Assembly: GCA_013396525.1 (NCBI GenBank)
Contig: VWYX01000364.1
Span: 349,730-413,729, forward strand
From: Chaetorhynchus papuensis
Taxonomy: Eukaryota; Chordata; Aves; Passeriformes; Rhipiduridae
DNA length: 64,000 bases
Reading direction: 5' to 3'
Made by a program: the position numbers and the translations under genes
Shown here: positions 1 to 11,975 of the stretch, in pieces
Numbering within the stretch: position 1 is the first letter of the stretch
Layout: the number at the start of each line of letters is the position of its first letter
Notes under the pieces: generated by a model
Told to the model about the DNA's origin: nothing
What the model saw: the letters and a program-made list of their open reading frames with translations, nothing else
Databases searched by the model: none

Positions 1-3000
1 ATGAGTGAATGTTCATTCAGGCTTTGTGAAGGCAAAGATGCTTCAACAGTGAGCTCTGACTGAAAAAACCACAGGGATGATTTTTAGGCTTGCTTTGTTA
101 GCGTCCTGCATCCTTAACAACAACAACCACAACTGCTTAATGCCAGTCCCTGTGCCTCCTGCCCTGCCCTGGCCAGACCTGAGCCCCAAGACCTGCCCCC
201 AAACCTGTGGACCACTGTGGCCATGGTTCCCCATCCCATCCATCTGAGGTGGCGATGATAACCAGCTGCTCAGGCTGGACATTCAGAAGGCAAGCTCCCA
301 TCTCTCCAGACTTCTCTTGCTATTCCTGGTCTGGTGTGTTGAGCTAGTCCTCTTATCTCAGAGCTTCTCTAAAGTGAATTATATTCCTGCACAAGGCAGC
401 TCCAAAGTCTCTGCAAGTCTCTCTTGTGTATGTGCGCGTATTCAGTATGCTGAACATCTGAATGCTTTACCTTATTAGGAGTGAGCCTTGATCTGCTCCT
501 ATTCTCAGGCAACAAAAATCTGAGTGGTCTTGATGTTACCATTTTCTGACAAAAACAATGTAAAAGTATTTTCATTTCCTTTGTTCTTTGCCAAAGCATT
601 TAAGTACATTTTATCTGAAAATATTCTAGTGTTTAATGACCAAGACAATCAATTGCCACAAGAAAGTTCTTAGATGTGAGTGATTAGTGGCTAGAGGCAC
701 TGATGTGTTTCAATTATTTATTTTGTAAGTAATAGGATTTACTTGTAAAAGAGGTAAGAGTAACACAGCATTTATTTCAAACCTCAAGGCACTATTAATA
801 AGGCAAATTTCCTTAATGGTTTTAGAGATAAATATTTTTTATTCATCTATTTCTTTTATGCATGTGACAAAATAAATGATGATAAACACATCAGAATCTT
901 TGTTTAGTTTAGATTGCTTGTATCATCATATTAACAGAGATTCCTAGTGATGGATGATGCATATAGTATAATTTTTCCCTAACCACAATTTTTTAGCACT
1001 GCTCTCTGCAATGATCTTGCTGAAAAAAGACATTAAAAATAAATTTTTAAAACTATTTAAGAAGGTGATCTCTGCCACCATCAACTGGCTGGGCAAGACA
1101 TCCTCATAATCAAATTTGCCATTAAAAAAGTTAAAACTGTTATTTCTTGTCAGACTTCCCTTTTCCACTGAATTCCTCTGTAAATTTACATGAGGAATTC
1201 CTGAGAAGCTGCAGAGACAATATTCCACAGCCACAGTATAATTCCTGTTACTCTTTAACACAGAGTTTTGTAAAGTCAGTGGCATGTGTTGTTACCAATT
1301 TAATTCACCTCTTCTACCCTGTCTGACAGTTTCCTAATTTACCCCTTCCCTCCTTGGAAAATCTGCAGCATCCTAGAAAAAAAAAATTGCTGAGCGAAAC
1401 ATTTAGAGGATGTGGGGAAAAAAATAAAACTCTGCCTAGAAATGAAAAGTAAGAGGCCATGATTTTTAGTGTAGTTGGATGATCATTTGATCATAGCTGA
1501 TGCATATTTGTGCTGGGAAGAGATACCAATCAGCAGAAAAACTCAAGAAAAGGCAGTAGTTTAAATATGAAACTGAGCAAAACTTAAATTTGAAATGAAG
1601 TCAATGAGGCCATTTGTGGCCCAGTGGTTGCAGTTCAGAGATACTATAATCTTCACAGCAATTACAAGGTGACATACAGTGAGTGGCCTATTTATGCTAC
1701 TGTATGTCACTACAGAGGCTTATAACATTCTGAGTGTGAAATTCTATTGAAATTAAGAAATAATACCATAAGTTCCTGAATTGAACACTTAAGGTTGTTT
1801 TATGCTGTGCTTATGCTTTTCCATGGATTAAAAAATGCTCAAATTATGCTATATTTTGCAATATAACAATTGCTGAACTCTTTCAAAATACAGCAATCTG
1901 TAAAATAAAACCATTTCTGTCATAATTGTGCTTTGTTTTCCTTAAACATTTTGACAGTGTAATTTATCTCCTAAGTGCCAATGTCCAGGAAAGAAAAATC
2001 TGTTTGCTAATCTCTTTAGTTCTAGGGTTTAACGTGATGTTAATAATCATGCCCACAACTTGCATAGATTTAGCAAAGGCATGAATCACAGCACAATTAT
2101 ATCTTAGTGAATTGAGGAATTTGTAAGAGAGCCAAAGTACTTAGCAGTTCCTGCTGTAAAAGTAGTATAAGAATATGGTGCAGTGTTTCCAGATGCAGTT
2201 CTATTACAAGCTGCAGCAAGAGAAGTCAAGGGGAAATTTTCACATTTTTGTGTGAAAGCAAAGAAGAGGCTCATGCGAGGGTGGTCTTAGTAGCCACAAA
2301 ATAGTTTCAATTGAGGCAAGAACAATAGAAGTGTAATTATTAAATGTAGAAATCCAGGAAATTCTAGTCTAAAACTACCCTGTAGTGATGCACATTCATA
2401 GTTTTTGAAGCATAATAATTTTTTTTTAAAATTAGCATTTGAAGGGTGCTTTATCCAGATTGCACAGTAATTATTGGTTGCCCTATCTCACTACTGGCTT
2501 TTTATTGCTGAGGGAATACTTACTGCCTTCAAGGATTGGCAGTGTCCTGGGAGCTTGTGCAGGCTCCTGTTCTACTGGAAGGAAAGGCCTGACAGAGGAG
2601 GGGAGGGGAGAGGAGATGCTGTTATATCCTTTATTTTTCCTACAAAGAGGTGACTTGTAAGTAAGCATCCAGATGAGGGTTTTTAAAAAAAAACTTCTAA
2701 TGGCTATGCCACACAGGGTGCTTAAAGGTTCCTTAAATTATCTTAATCCAAATCTGTTTTCACCTGATTTCTGAGTCATGTTTTCACACTAGAATTCAAG
2801 TTTCAAGCGTGATTGCTTTGTCACATGTTAAAAAGTTGAAATGCTCTGTTTCTACCACTGCCAAATCCTCATGTTGGAATATTGTAAGGAACAAGGTCCA
2901 AGGACCTGGGGAGGCTGTCTAGTCTGGCACAGCTGCAATAACTTGGCCAGTGCTTTACAACTAAGTGATGAGTTCCCCTTTGGCTTTCCAGGTTAAAGAA

Positions 3001-6000
3001 GGGAATCGAGTTTGCCCTGTGCCTCAGTTGCCATCGAAGGGGTCTGTGGCTCTGGCCTCCAGAGTAAAGCAGGAAAACTCTGATGTACCCAGTTTTTCTG
3101 GCCCAAGCAGTACCAATTGTCTACAAATAGTTCCTGACAGATGTTTGTGTGATGTGGTCTCAAAAACTGCTAGTGATGGAAATTTCTCTATTTCCATTAG
3201 GAAAATTATCACAATACTTAAGGCTAGAAATACATCTCTTGATCTCTAGACCAGATCCCCCAGGTGCAGTATAACTGTTGTTGTTCCTTGACCTTCCTGC
3301 AATGGACAGAGAAAACAGATTGATCTATGCTCCTTACAAGAAGATTTTGTATATCAGAAGGCTGCTCAGTCTCTTTCTAGCTTTCTTCTCTCCAAACTAA
3401 GTAGCTGCAATGAATTCAATCATTCCTTATAGGACATTTTTTAACCCTCTGATTATTTTTCTTGTCTTCCTCTAGGTTCTCTCCAGCTGACACGTGGATC
3501 TCTCAAAACCGATACTCTGCGGGAAGCAGCAGTGCTGAACAGAACAAGTTGGATGCCTTGCCCACAGCCCCTTTTTTCTGTATATGCATCAGGACAAAAG
3601 ACAGCTTTTAGATTGATATTGTTGGGTACTATTAAGTTAATCATCTTTCTTCCTGTGTTTGGGCAGCTAATCCACCTAAGCACAAATAGAAAATGCTTTT
3701 TCCACCCCCCCATACAAAATAATTTCAAAAACTTCTTGAGATTGATTTTGAATTCTCAAGAGTCAATTAAAAAAGTCACCCAAACTTCAGTGAAATCAAG
3801 CTGGAAAATGTCAATCTGCTATACCTGTTGAGTTAAAATAATATACACCCTGCCTTCCCATATGTTTACAGAACTGACATATCCATACCATAATTATGGG
3901 CAGTGAAAGCAATAACTATACCACTGTTAACCACCTTCATCATAAAATAATTTAGGTTAAAAAAAACCCTTTAAGATCATTGAGCAAACATAACCTAAAT
4001 CCTGTAGTCTGCTTCTGCACAACTGTTTTATTATATTCTGGTTTATTATGTTCGGATATTAGAAGGGTCTTAATACAAAGGGCGTCTTCCAACTAATCTT
4101 CTAGATCCTAACTGTGGAACTGTACAGAGAAGCCAGATGTGGTCAAAATTTTTAGAACACTTCTTAAGCAGATTTGAATATTCTGGACCAAATTCTGTCA
4201 TCTTTTTCATACAAATCATTATCTGTATGTTAGTAAAGTAACTTCTTCTAACTACGTAGATATGACCTTTTTCTTGCTCTTGTCTCTGGACTATTATTTT
4301 ACTTTGACTGTTTGATAAAACTTTCAGCAGAGCCATATTTTGCCTGTCACTTTCTCTTTATGAATGTTCTTTCATTACTTCCTTGAGTTTCCTGCTCTGT
4401 TTACTTCTGTCTCTATAATTCACTGCAGTCTTTTTGATAGTCTTCCAAATTTTAGGAAGCATCAGCATATTTTCTCTCTTTAGTTCAGTGACTGTCTGTA
4501 GCTGAAGTCGGATGATGTCTCTTCATTGCTGGTAATATTTCTCTTACATTAATTTCTGTTGTCACTATTTCTTTGCAGGTAGGCCACTGATAGGAGCACT
4601 GTAATAAACTGCCACCATGAGGCATTAGCTAAGTCATAATGCAATAATGTTGATGTTGGCAATAATATTCATTGCATGATGAATCAGAGAAATCGAGAGG
4701 CTTTTCTAAGACTGTAAGTCATATCCCATATGCATTGTAGTTTGTTGAGCTGTACGCGACGATAAACAGAGTAATTCTTTAATAGTGTTAGGGTGGCTGT
4801 GGATTCTTTTCTTTTTTCTGTTTAAGGTAAGATGGCATCAGCATTTTTCCTTCCTTTGTTGCCTAAGAGTTTTCTGGCAGTGGAGCTTCTGTCTGTGTGT
4901 ATTTAAGTTAGCAGAAAAATTTACCCTCTTCTCACCTATGCTATGTGTACTACCAGCAAAAGAAGCAAACAAAAATTTAGGGGATTAGAATAGTTGCAGC
5001 AGTAACTTGGAACTGCTTAAGGACAAATGAATTATGGTTTAGTACCTCAGACCACTTTGTAGCAAGACTTTTTAATTTTCAGTGCAGAATTCGTAGTTCA
5101 GCAGAGTATCTGTACTGCTTAGACACATCTTATATACAGTGTAGATGGTACCTACATGCAACTAAATGCCACTGTAAAGGAGGAGTCTCTCAGAGCCTTT
5201 TATTTTGTGCCCTGAGCAGCCTTGCTGCTGATGTGGCTGAGCAGCTGGGTACCGACCATACTCTGAAGCCTCTGTGAAATCCTTGGTCACTCCACCTCTC
5301 TACCTCTGATGAAGGCACCCTCACAGGCATGTACTCTAAGTGCCCAAAGACTTACAAGGGATCAATAAAAGCCTTGAGTCCTATGGAAGTGCCTTTCATA
5401 TTAGTTGTATCTGCAGATTTTTCCGTCATCATCCAGTGCTTACTTAAATTGTAATTCAAAAGGTAAGGGGTGGGAAGCAGGCAGAAGTACCTTCCTGGCT
5501 CTGCAGGTTTCCTGAAAGAATAACTCCTAGAGGTGTGACTTGACAGTGTTGAATGTTTTCTCAATTCTCAGTTTTGGTTGTTATGACACATTCAACATCT
5601 CTATTCAGTCTTCCAGGCAAAACATGCAAAAAAAGGTATTGGGTAATCTGTATATTTTACAGCAAATAACGTCTAAATTGGATACTAGAGTGAATAGACC
5701 CTGGTTTGCCGGCAGGGTATTACCTTTTTCCCTAAATGCAATGTCTGATTTGCTAACACAACTCAGAAAGAAAGGCTGTAATTGTAATTAAATAAAATAG
5801 GCATGAATGGCGTAATATAGAAGTGTAACACAAATATATAAAGCAGAAACACTTGTCATTGTTTTTGTTCTTTAAATTCTTCCCAAAGATGTCATAACCC
5901 GTCAGACTGTGGCCATTTGTCTGATTTGAAAATCTTTCCTTTCAAAAAAAGTGAAATGTTTCCATGGAGATCAGCCAGAGATAGCCAAATGACGAACTTC

Positions 6001-6067
6001 TTGGCTGTACTTTCAGTTTGGTTTCTATGGTTTCCAGACAAGGAGGGGGTAACGTGAAGTCACTGAG
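1..6067. other. Unique non-coding sequence
   Basis: AT-rich single-copy DNA. I see no convincing exon, RNA gene or known transposon in it. The open frames are short and lack a recognisable domain. The one striking structure is the inverted repeat at 1669-1710, listed separately. Around 5700-6020 the sequence is less simple and carries several CpG dinucleotides, which could reflect conserved non-coding DNA, but nothing in the sequence alone proves this. Confidence 0.6.
1669..1710. repeat. Perfect 12-bp inverted repeat (hairpin)
   Basis: The arms GTGACATACAGT (1669-1680) and ACTGTATGTCAC (1699-1710) are exact reverse complements separated by 18 bases. A G-U pair and a few bulged pairs could extend the stem inward. 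No terminal inverted repeats or target duplication are visible around it, so it is not obviously a complete MITE. The stem is shorter than that of a typical microRNA precursor. It could be a transposon remnant, a palindromic protein-binding site or a structured RNA. Its function is unknown. Confidence 0.85.
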
Positions 6068-6160
6068 CTTTCTTTCTTTCTTTCATTCTGTCATTCTTTC
6101 ATTCTTTCTTTCGTTCTCTCTCCTTCTCTCCTATTCTCTCTCTTTCTCTCTCTCCCCCCA
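6068..6160. repeat. CTTT/CT polypyrimidine microsatellite
   Basis: The plus strand is almost pure pyrimidine. It begins as repeated CTTT with interspersed ATTC units and changes to CT dinucleotides ending in a C run. Such tracts are usually length-polymorphic and can form triplex DNA. The open frame across it (serine, leucine and phenylalanine rich) is a product of the repeat and not a gene. Confidence 0.95.
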
Positions 6161-8482
6161 CCATATTTTTCTGAAGGTTAAAGGTTATTGTAAAACAGGG
6201 TGTGTGGGCCCACAGCAAGCCCACAAAAAGCAAGGGTAATCGTTGTCATCTTGGTCCTTGAAAAGCCTTACATAGGTCATTTCTGCAGTTTTAAAATTGT
6301 CCTTATTCTAAAATAAAGAAATAAAGACAAAGTGATAAGACTTTCTTAGCATTCTGAGCAAAGTTATAGGGAAAATAAGTTTATAATGACTACATTTACC
6401 TTGACTGTGCACACAATGAGAAAATGGTAGCAGGATTAACACTGCACATTATTTTTAAAGGATACAAAATCTAACAATGAAATACTGCAGCTTGGAAATA
6501 TCTGAAGGCCTTCACAATAAGAAATGCTGCAGGTCTCACTAGCAATACTAAACTGAATGGAAAAATTTAGGTATTAGAATAGTAAGCAGGGTAGCTAATG
6601 GATTTCTATACAGTGTCAAGAGAACTCCATAAAGCAAAAGAAAATTGTCACCTTGACATCTAAATTCTCATTTTTCCTCTCACTCTGCACGCTAAAGTTG
6701 TTTTCTTCAAAAAGTGTCGCATGGTTGTTTGGAACTCGTAAATCCATCCTTTCTATGCTACTTCAGAGAATGTTACAAAGCACATATTCCTTCTTCATAG
6801 ATCCAAAGTGTGTTTTCCTCTCCATCCTGCTTCACTGTTTCTTCCTTTTCCAAGAACAGTAATACAAACTTATTTCCACTTTTTCTCAATTTTTTGTAAG
6901 GGCTAATTCAATTCTCTCCGAACAGCTCTGCCGTGTTTCTGAGAATACAGTTTCTGTCTGTTGCCACCAATTACATCCTTTTTCTAGCTCCCTTGCAGTA
7001 ACAAATTTATGGTATTGTAGAAAGAGTAGTAAGAAGGAATGAAGAAAACAAGATGTGATGCTGTGCTATTTGGAACTCTCTGAAGTGAGGACTGAGTGAA
7101 GCTTGATGACTTAGGAAGGCTCTTGTATCATGTCACACAACCTGTTGTGATGCCTAAACCCATTCTTTTCAAAACAGACAAACAAACAAACAAACAAACG
7201 AACAAGAGTATAGAGTAGGACCCAGTTTTACAATTCAAGCTACCCCCTTTCCATTGAAATGCCGGGTTAAAGAACTGAAAAAGCTGGCAGTGGTCCAACA
7301 ACTTTATGGTTCTAAATTTAAAAAAAAAAAATAAAAGGTAAGAAACCCCTAGATAACAAACATAGGTCATAATACATATTGAAAATAAGACCACAGAGTA
7401 TTATTCAGACATAAAATCTATTCTTTCTAAAAGCTTTGAAAAGTATTTGAAATCTCTGCAGAAAACAAATGGCTCATGCTAGCAGAATAAGAGAAAGAAA
7501 CCAGAAGGCATCACCAGCCTGACCCACAGTAACTTAGTGAGGGGGCTACAGTACCTTAAACGTGTGGGGCAATGGAAGGCGGCAGGTGCTGCTGCCTACC
7601 CAGCAGTTGATTCCTGGGCACAGTGTTCACTGTTCTGCTGTTGAAATGAGATGAAGAGATGGGAATAAGCCTTGTAAAAATGGCACAGGGAGGGGTCATC
7701 CCTTCCACGTATTGCAGTCTCCCCCCAAATTGTCTTGTGTATGACTACAAGACTGCAAACAGCAGCAAGAAGATAAAACAAGCAGTGGGAATCTGGTACA
7801 ATGGTTGTCTCAAATACCCTGAGGTGAGATGCTGTTTGCAGAAGCATTGCTAGGGGAATCATACTGGAATAGGTCTGTGTGGTACGGGATCTGATTAATA
7901 CAAACATCTAAAATATTAATCCTTTTCTTCAAGAACACTGTATGAAAGGAATTTTTTAGGTAGTGAAATTGAATTGTTACTTTGATTAAGTAATTACAAA
8001 ATTACTTTACTGATATGCATCTATAAAGCATAACAAAATAGTTTTCACCTGTGCAACAATTTCTAATTGTGTGCAATACAGAGTAGAACTTATTACTGGC
8101 TTGCAGAACACCGTCTTAACTCTTGTAGAAAAGATTCTCCGTGATAGAAAATATTTTCCTGGAGGGTATAGACTGTGTGTTGTTTAGTGGATTAGCTTTA
8201 AGTGAAGACTGTGCATTGTGTTAATCTCTGCCATTACCCTTCTTTCCTTTAGTTATATAACCTGTTGAGAATGATAGGTAATTTTCATAATTTTTGCTCA
8301 TCAAACCAGTATTAGTTGAGACATAGTCCATGTGCCAGATGCACTTCACAGCAAAATTCCTCCCTTCTACAGTGTGATCCTGTTGCCACTGCCTGTATGC
8401 ATCTAAGAACTGTCTCCTGTCTTTATGTCTGGGAAGGGGTCACAGAGCCAAAACACTGTGGTGTCAATCAGAAGCTGCTCTG
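6161..8482. other. Unique non-coding sequence
   Basis: AT-rich unique DNA with no recognisable gene. It includes a short AAAC microsatellite (listed separately) and an A-run near 7320. The segment 7560-7860 is less AT-rich and open in two frames, but the predicted peptides match nothing I know and no splice pattern stands out. Confidence 0.55.
7177..7205. repeat. AAAC tetranucleotide repeat
   Basis: About seven consecutive ACAA/AAAC units, with one G substitution near the end. It is a short simple repeat of no evident function. Confidence 0.93.
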
Positions 8483-9178
8483 ATTTCACAGAATTACAGA
8501 ATTGCTAAGGTTGGAAATTACCTGTAAGATCACCTAGTCCAACAGTAAACCTAACACCTTGAAGTCCACTGCTAAACTATGTCCCTGAGTGTCACATCTA
8601 TATGTCTTTTGAATACCCCTAAAGATGGTGACTCAACCTCTTCCCTGGCCAGCTTGTTCCAATGCTTGACAACAATTTTGTGAAGGAATTTTCCCTAACA
8701 ATCAGTCTAAACCTCCCCTGGAACAACTTGAGGCTCCTTACTCTTCTCCTGTCACTTCTTACTTGGGAGAAGAGACCAACTCCCACCTGGCTACAAACTC
8801 ATATCAAGAACTTGTAGAGTGTGATAGCATCCCTGAGCCTCCTTTTCTCCAGGCTAAACACCCCCAGCTCCCACTCCTCATCAGACTTGTGCTCCAGACC
8901 CTTCACCAGCTCCATTGCCCTTCTCTGGACTCACTCCAGCACTTCATTGTCCTTCTTGCAGTGAGGGGCCTGAACTGGACACAGGATTGGAGGTGTGGCC
9001 TCACCAGTGCCAAGCACAGGGGGACAATCACTGTCCTGATCCTGCTGGCCACACTATTACTGATAGAGGCCAGGATGCCATTGGCCTTCTTGGCCACCTG
9101 AGCACATGCTGGCTCATGTTTCACCACTGTCAACCAGCACCTTCAGGTCCTTTTTGCTGGCAGCTTTCCAGGTCTCTG
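8483..9178 (-). mobile_element. CR1 LINE, 5'-truncated, minus strand
   Basis: Read on the minus strand this is the 3' part of a CR1 non-LTR retrotransposon, a family spread through bird and reptile genomes. The 3' end lies at about 8483-8500 and shows the diagnostic 8-bp terminal repeats of the ATTCTGTA/ATTCTGTG type. The 5' part encodes the C-terminal portion of the CR1 ORF2 protein. Similarity fades at about 9178, so the insertion is 5'-truncated, as is usual for LINEs. The 3' end variant differs from those of the other four copies. It is an old, immobile copy. The exact 5' edge is uncertain by tens of bases. Confidence 0.94.
8903..9133 (-). pseudogene. CR1 ORF2 (reverse transcriptase) C-terminal remnant
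   Basis: This minus-strand open frame of 76 codons translates to the C-terminal part of the CR1 ORF2 protein, just downstream of the reverse transcriptase core. Recognisable blocks are CAQVAKKANGILASI and ALVRPHLQSCVQF, which follow the palm region in CR1 proteins. The catalytic FADD box and the endonuclease domain are missing because the element is 5'-truncated. The frame breaks after the second block. It is a dead fragment with no expected function in the host. Confidence 0.9.
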
Positions 9179-11136
9179 CAGCAGTTTCTCTGCCGTGACC
9201 AGTAAATACCTGCTGCGTGAAAAGCAATGCTTCTTTTTAACATGTGCCAGATGTGCATCCTGCAACATCCATGACCTGCAAGGATGAATAGAAGAGCTAG
9301 CTGTTCTGCCTGCTCCCCCACTCCACAGTCCCATGACTGATGCTGCCACATAGCAAGGATGTGACTGCACTTTGACTGGGTACTGGATGTGCAAATAATC
9401 GTGACAGGAGAGGGGGATGCAGCTTCCAGTGCAGCAGAAATAGATCTATGGCCACCCTCTGGCTGCAAGTGTAGGTGTCACTTTCCTCCTCTGCACATTT
9501 TTGATAAGTTGAAATAGAATTGCATACCATAAATTATCTTCAACAATCCATATCTCTTCAGTCATACCTTTCTGCAGTGATCTCTGCTGCTTAGAAAAGG
9601 AGAATAAATTAACAAGCATGAGGGCTTTTACCTCTGATTGCAGCCTCGGGCTATCTCCCTGTTATCAGAACTTCACAGGAGAACTGTTGGTTTTCACCCT
9701 TCTGAGGAAATCTTTTCCACTTAAGCTCATGACTCTCCTTTGCCTCTTTTAATCTTGGCAGAAAGTTCTCCCCAACCTGAAGCTTAGCTAAACATGCTTG
9801 GAGATGACTGAAAGAATACTTGAGTGTTATTCTGTCAGGGTAAAAACAAGGAAAGGCTTCTGTGGTAAGTCTGAATATTTGGCTTTTGCATAAAAGACTG
9901 GGGGAAAAAAAAAGCTTCAAAAAAACAAGCCTGATGTCATCTAGCTAAAATTTAAAGACAAGGTGATGTTAACTACATGATTTTGAAATTCCCAAAGGAA
10001 TTCTGAGAGAGATTGTGACCAGTGAACTCAGAAGAGCCCATAAAGCAGGTGGATGATAAAGGCTTCCATCCATGGTGAACTAAGTTTATCTTAAAGAGGT
10101 AAAGAAAAAGATCAAATAAAAAAAAGAGAGAGAGAGAGAAAAGAGTTCTCCCTGCTGGGAGAGCTGGGTGATGTGCTGAGGCACTTCCAGCCTGTCCAGC
10201 ACATATATTCCCCAACCTTGACCACAAAAGGAAAATGTTAGATCCCTCCACAAGTCTAGCCATCTGTTTCCAGCTCAACTTACCATAACACCTAACAAGC
10301 ATACTATGACACTGTTGATAAGAAGCCAGAATTTAATGCTGGCACTCACAGCACTTTCTGCTGTAGACATGCAGGAGGCTGAGAGAACTCTATTGAATGT
10401 GAATGGCACTATCCCTCTTGTTGACATTGGGACTGATTTTAGGCATCCAGAAGCGATGCTGCAGACTTTGCATTTTAACTCAGTCAACACCTTTGCAAGA
10501 AACTGCTAATTGCTCCAGAACTTGGGAGGCCTTAAGCAGAAATAATAGGTCAGCTACTGAAAAGAATAGCAAAATATTTTTCTTTCTTTGCCAAATTACT
10601 TCTTATAAGTATATAGCATGGTGCAGGAAATTAAAGGTCTTGAAGTCAGTGTTCTGAGTCCTTTTAATATTGAAATTTAACAATGAAATTCAAGATTCTT
10701 AGTCTGAATGCCTTGAAGAAGGCATCTTTTCCTCTTTTACTGGATATTATCTGTTCAGGATATTATATTGAAACATCCTTTGTGTGAAAAAAAATTATTA
10801 ATGATCTGCTTTAATAGTTTTGTAGCATAAATATTTACATTTATGAGCAGATATATCAAATATCATAGCAAAAACTGTCTCTCTAGCAGTCCCATCACAG
10901 TGTCTCCCTTTGTATGGCAGCAGCAATGTTCACTCATATTCATTCCCATTTCACACATCCTTCAGAGATCACCAGATCACTTGGCCAGTTTTGATAACCT
11001 GTCCAACTCAGTGAATTTACAATATGAGGGACTGCAAAGAGATGCTTTAATGAGAAGGTTTTCACTCTAAGAGCATGAGAAATGAAGAAAAGGAAAAACA
11101 GACAGGAAAAAGGGATGTTAAGGAACGATACATGGC
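9179..11136. other. Unique non-coding sequence
   Basis: No gene or transposon recognised. The first 300 bases beyond the CR1 may contain more strongly diverged CR1 sequence, but I cannot align it by eye. A short AG dinucleotide tract lies at 10125-10139. Confidence 0.5.
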
Positions 11137-11147
11137 GGGGGGGGGGG
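11137..11147. repeat. Homopolymer run of 11 G
   Basis: Eleven consecutive G residues in otherwise AT-rich DNA, about 650 bp before the assembly gap. It is prone to length error in sequencing and to replication slippage. Confidence 0.95.
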
Positions 11148-11619
11148 AGTCGGTCTTGTGTGGGGTGTGAGAAAAAGTTATTTGTGGTTAAAGAAACATT
11201 CTGTGAACAGAGGAAGGATTATTTTGAATAGAGGAAGCTAAAAATTTGATCCAGGAAAAAAAAGAATACATTAAGTGCAAGGAGGGAGCATGCAGTAGTT
11301 TTGAGACACTCCTGAAAGACTCATCTTTGCTAGGGAGAACTCCTTTGCTAGAGGAGTATTATTTCTAATACACATTCAGATTTTCACGTAGTTGCATCTT
11401 TCACAAAGTTGCATCTTTCTTGTAAACACACAAACTCGTCAGGTTGTGTAGTGGGCTGTACCAAAGTCTCACCTCTTGCGAGTTAAAACTTGTGGTTTAA
11501 TTCGGTGCAAAGGGCATCCTGACCTGGTTTGACTATTGCTATCTCTCACTGTCATACACCATTTTAGGAATTCCACCCACACCAGTAAAGTTTCAAGTGG
11601 AAACTTTATTTCAGTTCCT
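11148..11619. other. Unique non-coding sequence
   Basis: Unique DNA leading into the CpG-rich island. A 7-bp inverted repeat (AAAGTTT at 11587-11593 and AAACTTT at 11601-11607) lies at its end. The overlapping minus-strand AATAAAG at 11604-11610 resembles a polyadenylation signal. Neither is strong evidence of a gene. Confidence 0.45.
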
Positions 11620-11730
11620 GTTATCGACCAGTTCCAAACGTGCTGCAAACATTTTACCGAAGGGCCATCTCCGTACTTCTGCTCCGTTGCAAGCGCACAC
11701 CGAGCCATTCCCCGATGGGCCGAGGCTGTT

Positions 11731-11796
11731 AACACCCGGTGTGGGAGCTCTGTTGGAAGGCTTGTCCCGCGTTCCCGGCGGGAGCAACACGCGGTG
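11731..11796. repeat. GC-rich minisatellite, left side of gap (55-bp unit)
   Basis: One complete 55-bp unit lies at 11731-11785, beginning AACACCCGGTG and ending CCCGGCGGGAGC. The next unit starts at 11786 as AACACGCGGTG and is cut by the gap at 11797. The far side of the gap resumes inside the same unit. This shows a tandem GC-rich array whose middle was not assembled. Confidence 0.85.
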
Positions 11797-11946
11797 NNNN
11801 NNNNNNNNNNNNNNNNNNNNNNNNNNNNNNNNNNNNNNNNNNNNNNNNNNNNNNNNNNNNNNNNNNNNNNNNNNNNNNNNNNNNNNNNNNNNNNNNNNNN
11901 NNNNNNNNNNNNNNNNNNNNNNNNNNNNNNNNNNNNNNNNNNNNNN
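11797..11946. other. Assembly gap of 150 N
   Basis: Exactly 150 undetermined bases. Both edges lie within the same 55-bp repeat. The phase of the repeat on the two sides predicts 15 bases plus a multiple of 55 (for example 125 or 180), not 150, so the N count is probably a placeholder or estimate. Open frames drawn through the gap are not meaningful. Confidence 0.98.
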
Positions 11947-11975
11947 AAGGCTTGTCCCGCGTTCCCGGCCGGAGC
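11947..11975. repeat. GC-rich minisatellite, right side of gap (partial unit)
   Basis: These 29 bases repeat the second half of the 55-bp unit (AAGGCTTGTCCCGCG through the final GGAGC) with one difference, CCGGCC in place of CCGGCG. After 11975 the sequence leaves the repeat, so this is the end of the array. Confidence 0.85.

Noticed and set aside
2965..3249. Possible exon following CTTTGGCTTTCCAG
   Set aside because: The acceptor is plausible but there is no good donor and no recognised protein; the open frame continues to an ordinary stop.
5958..5971. Second RFX-like site GTTTCCATGGAGAT
   Set aside because: Both half-sites deviate from the X-box consensus at defined positions.
8763..9205. 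Plus-strand open frames of 96-112 codons
   Set aside because: They are antisense to the minus-strand CR1 insertion.
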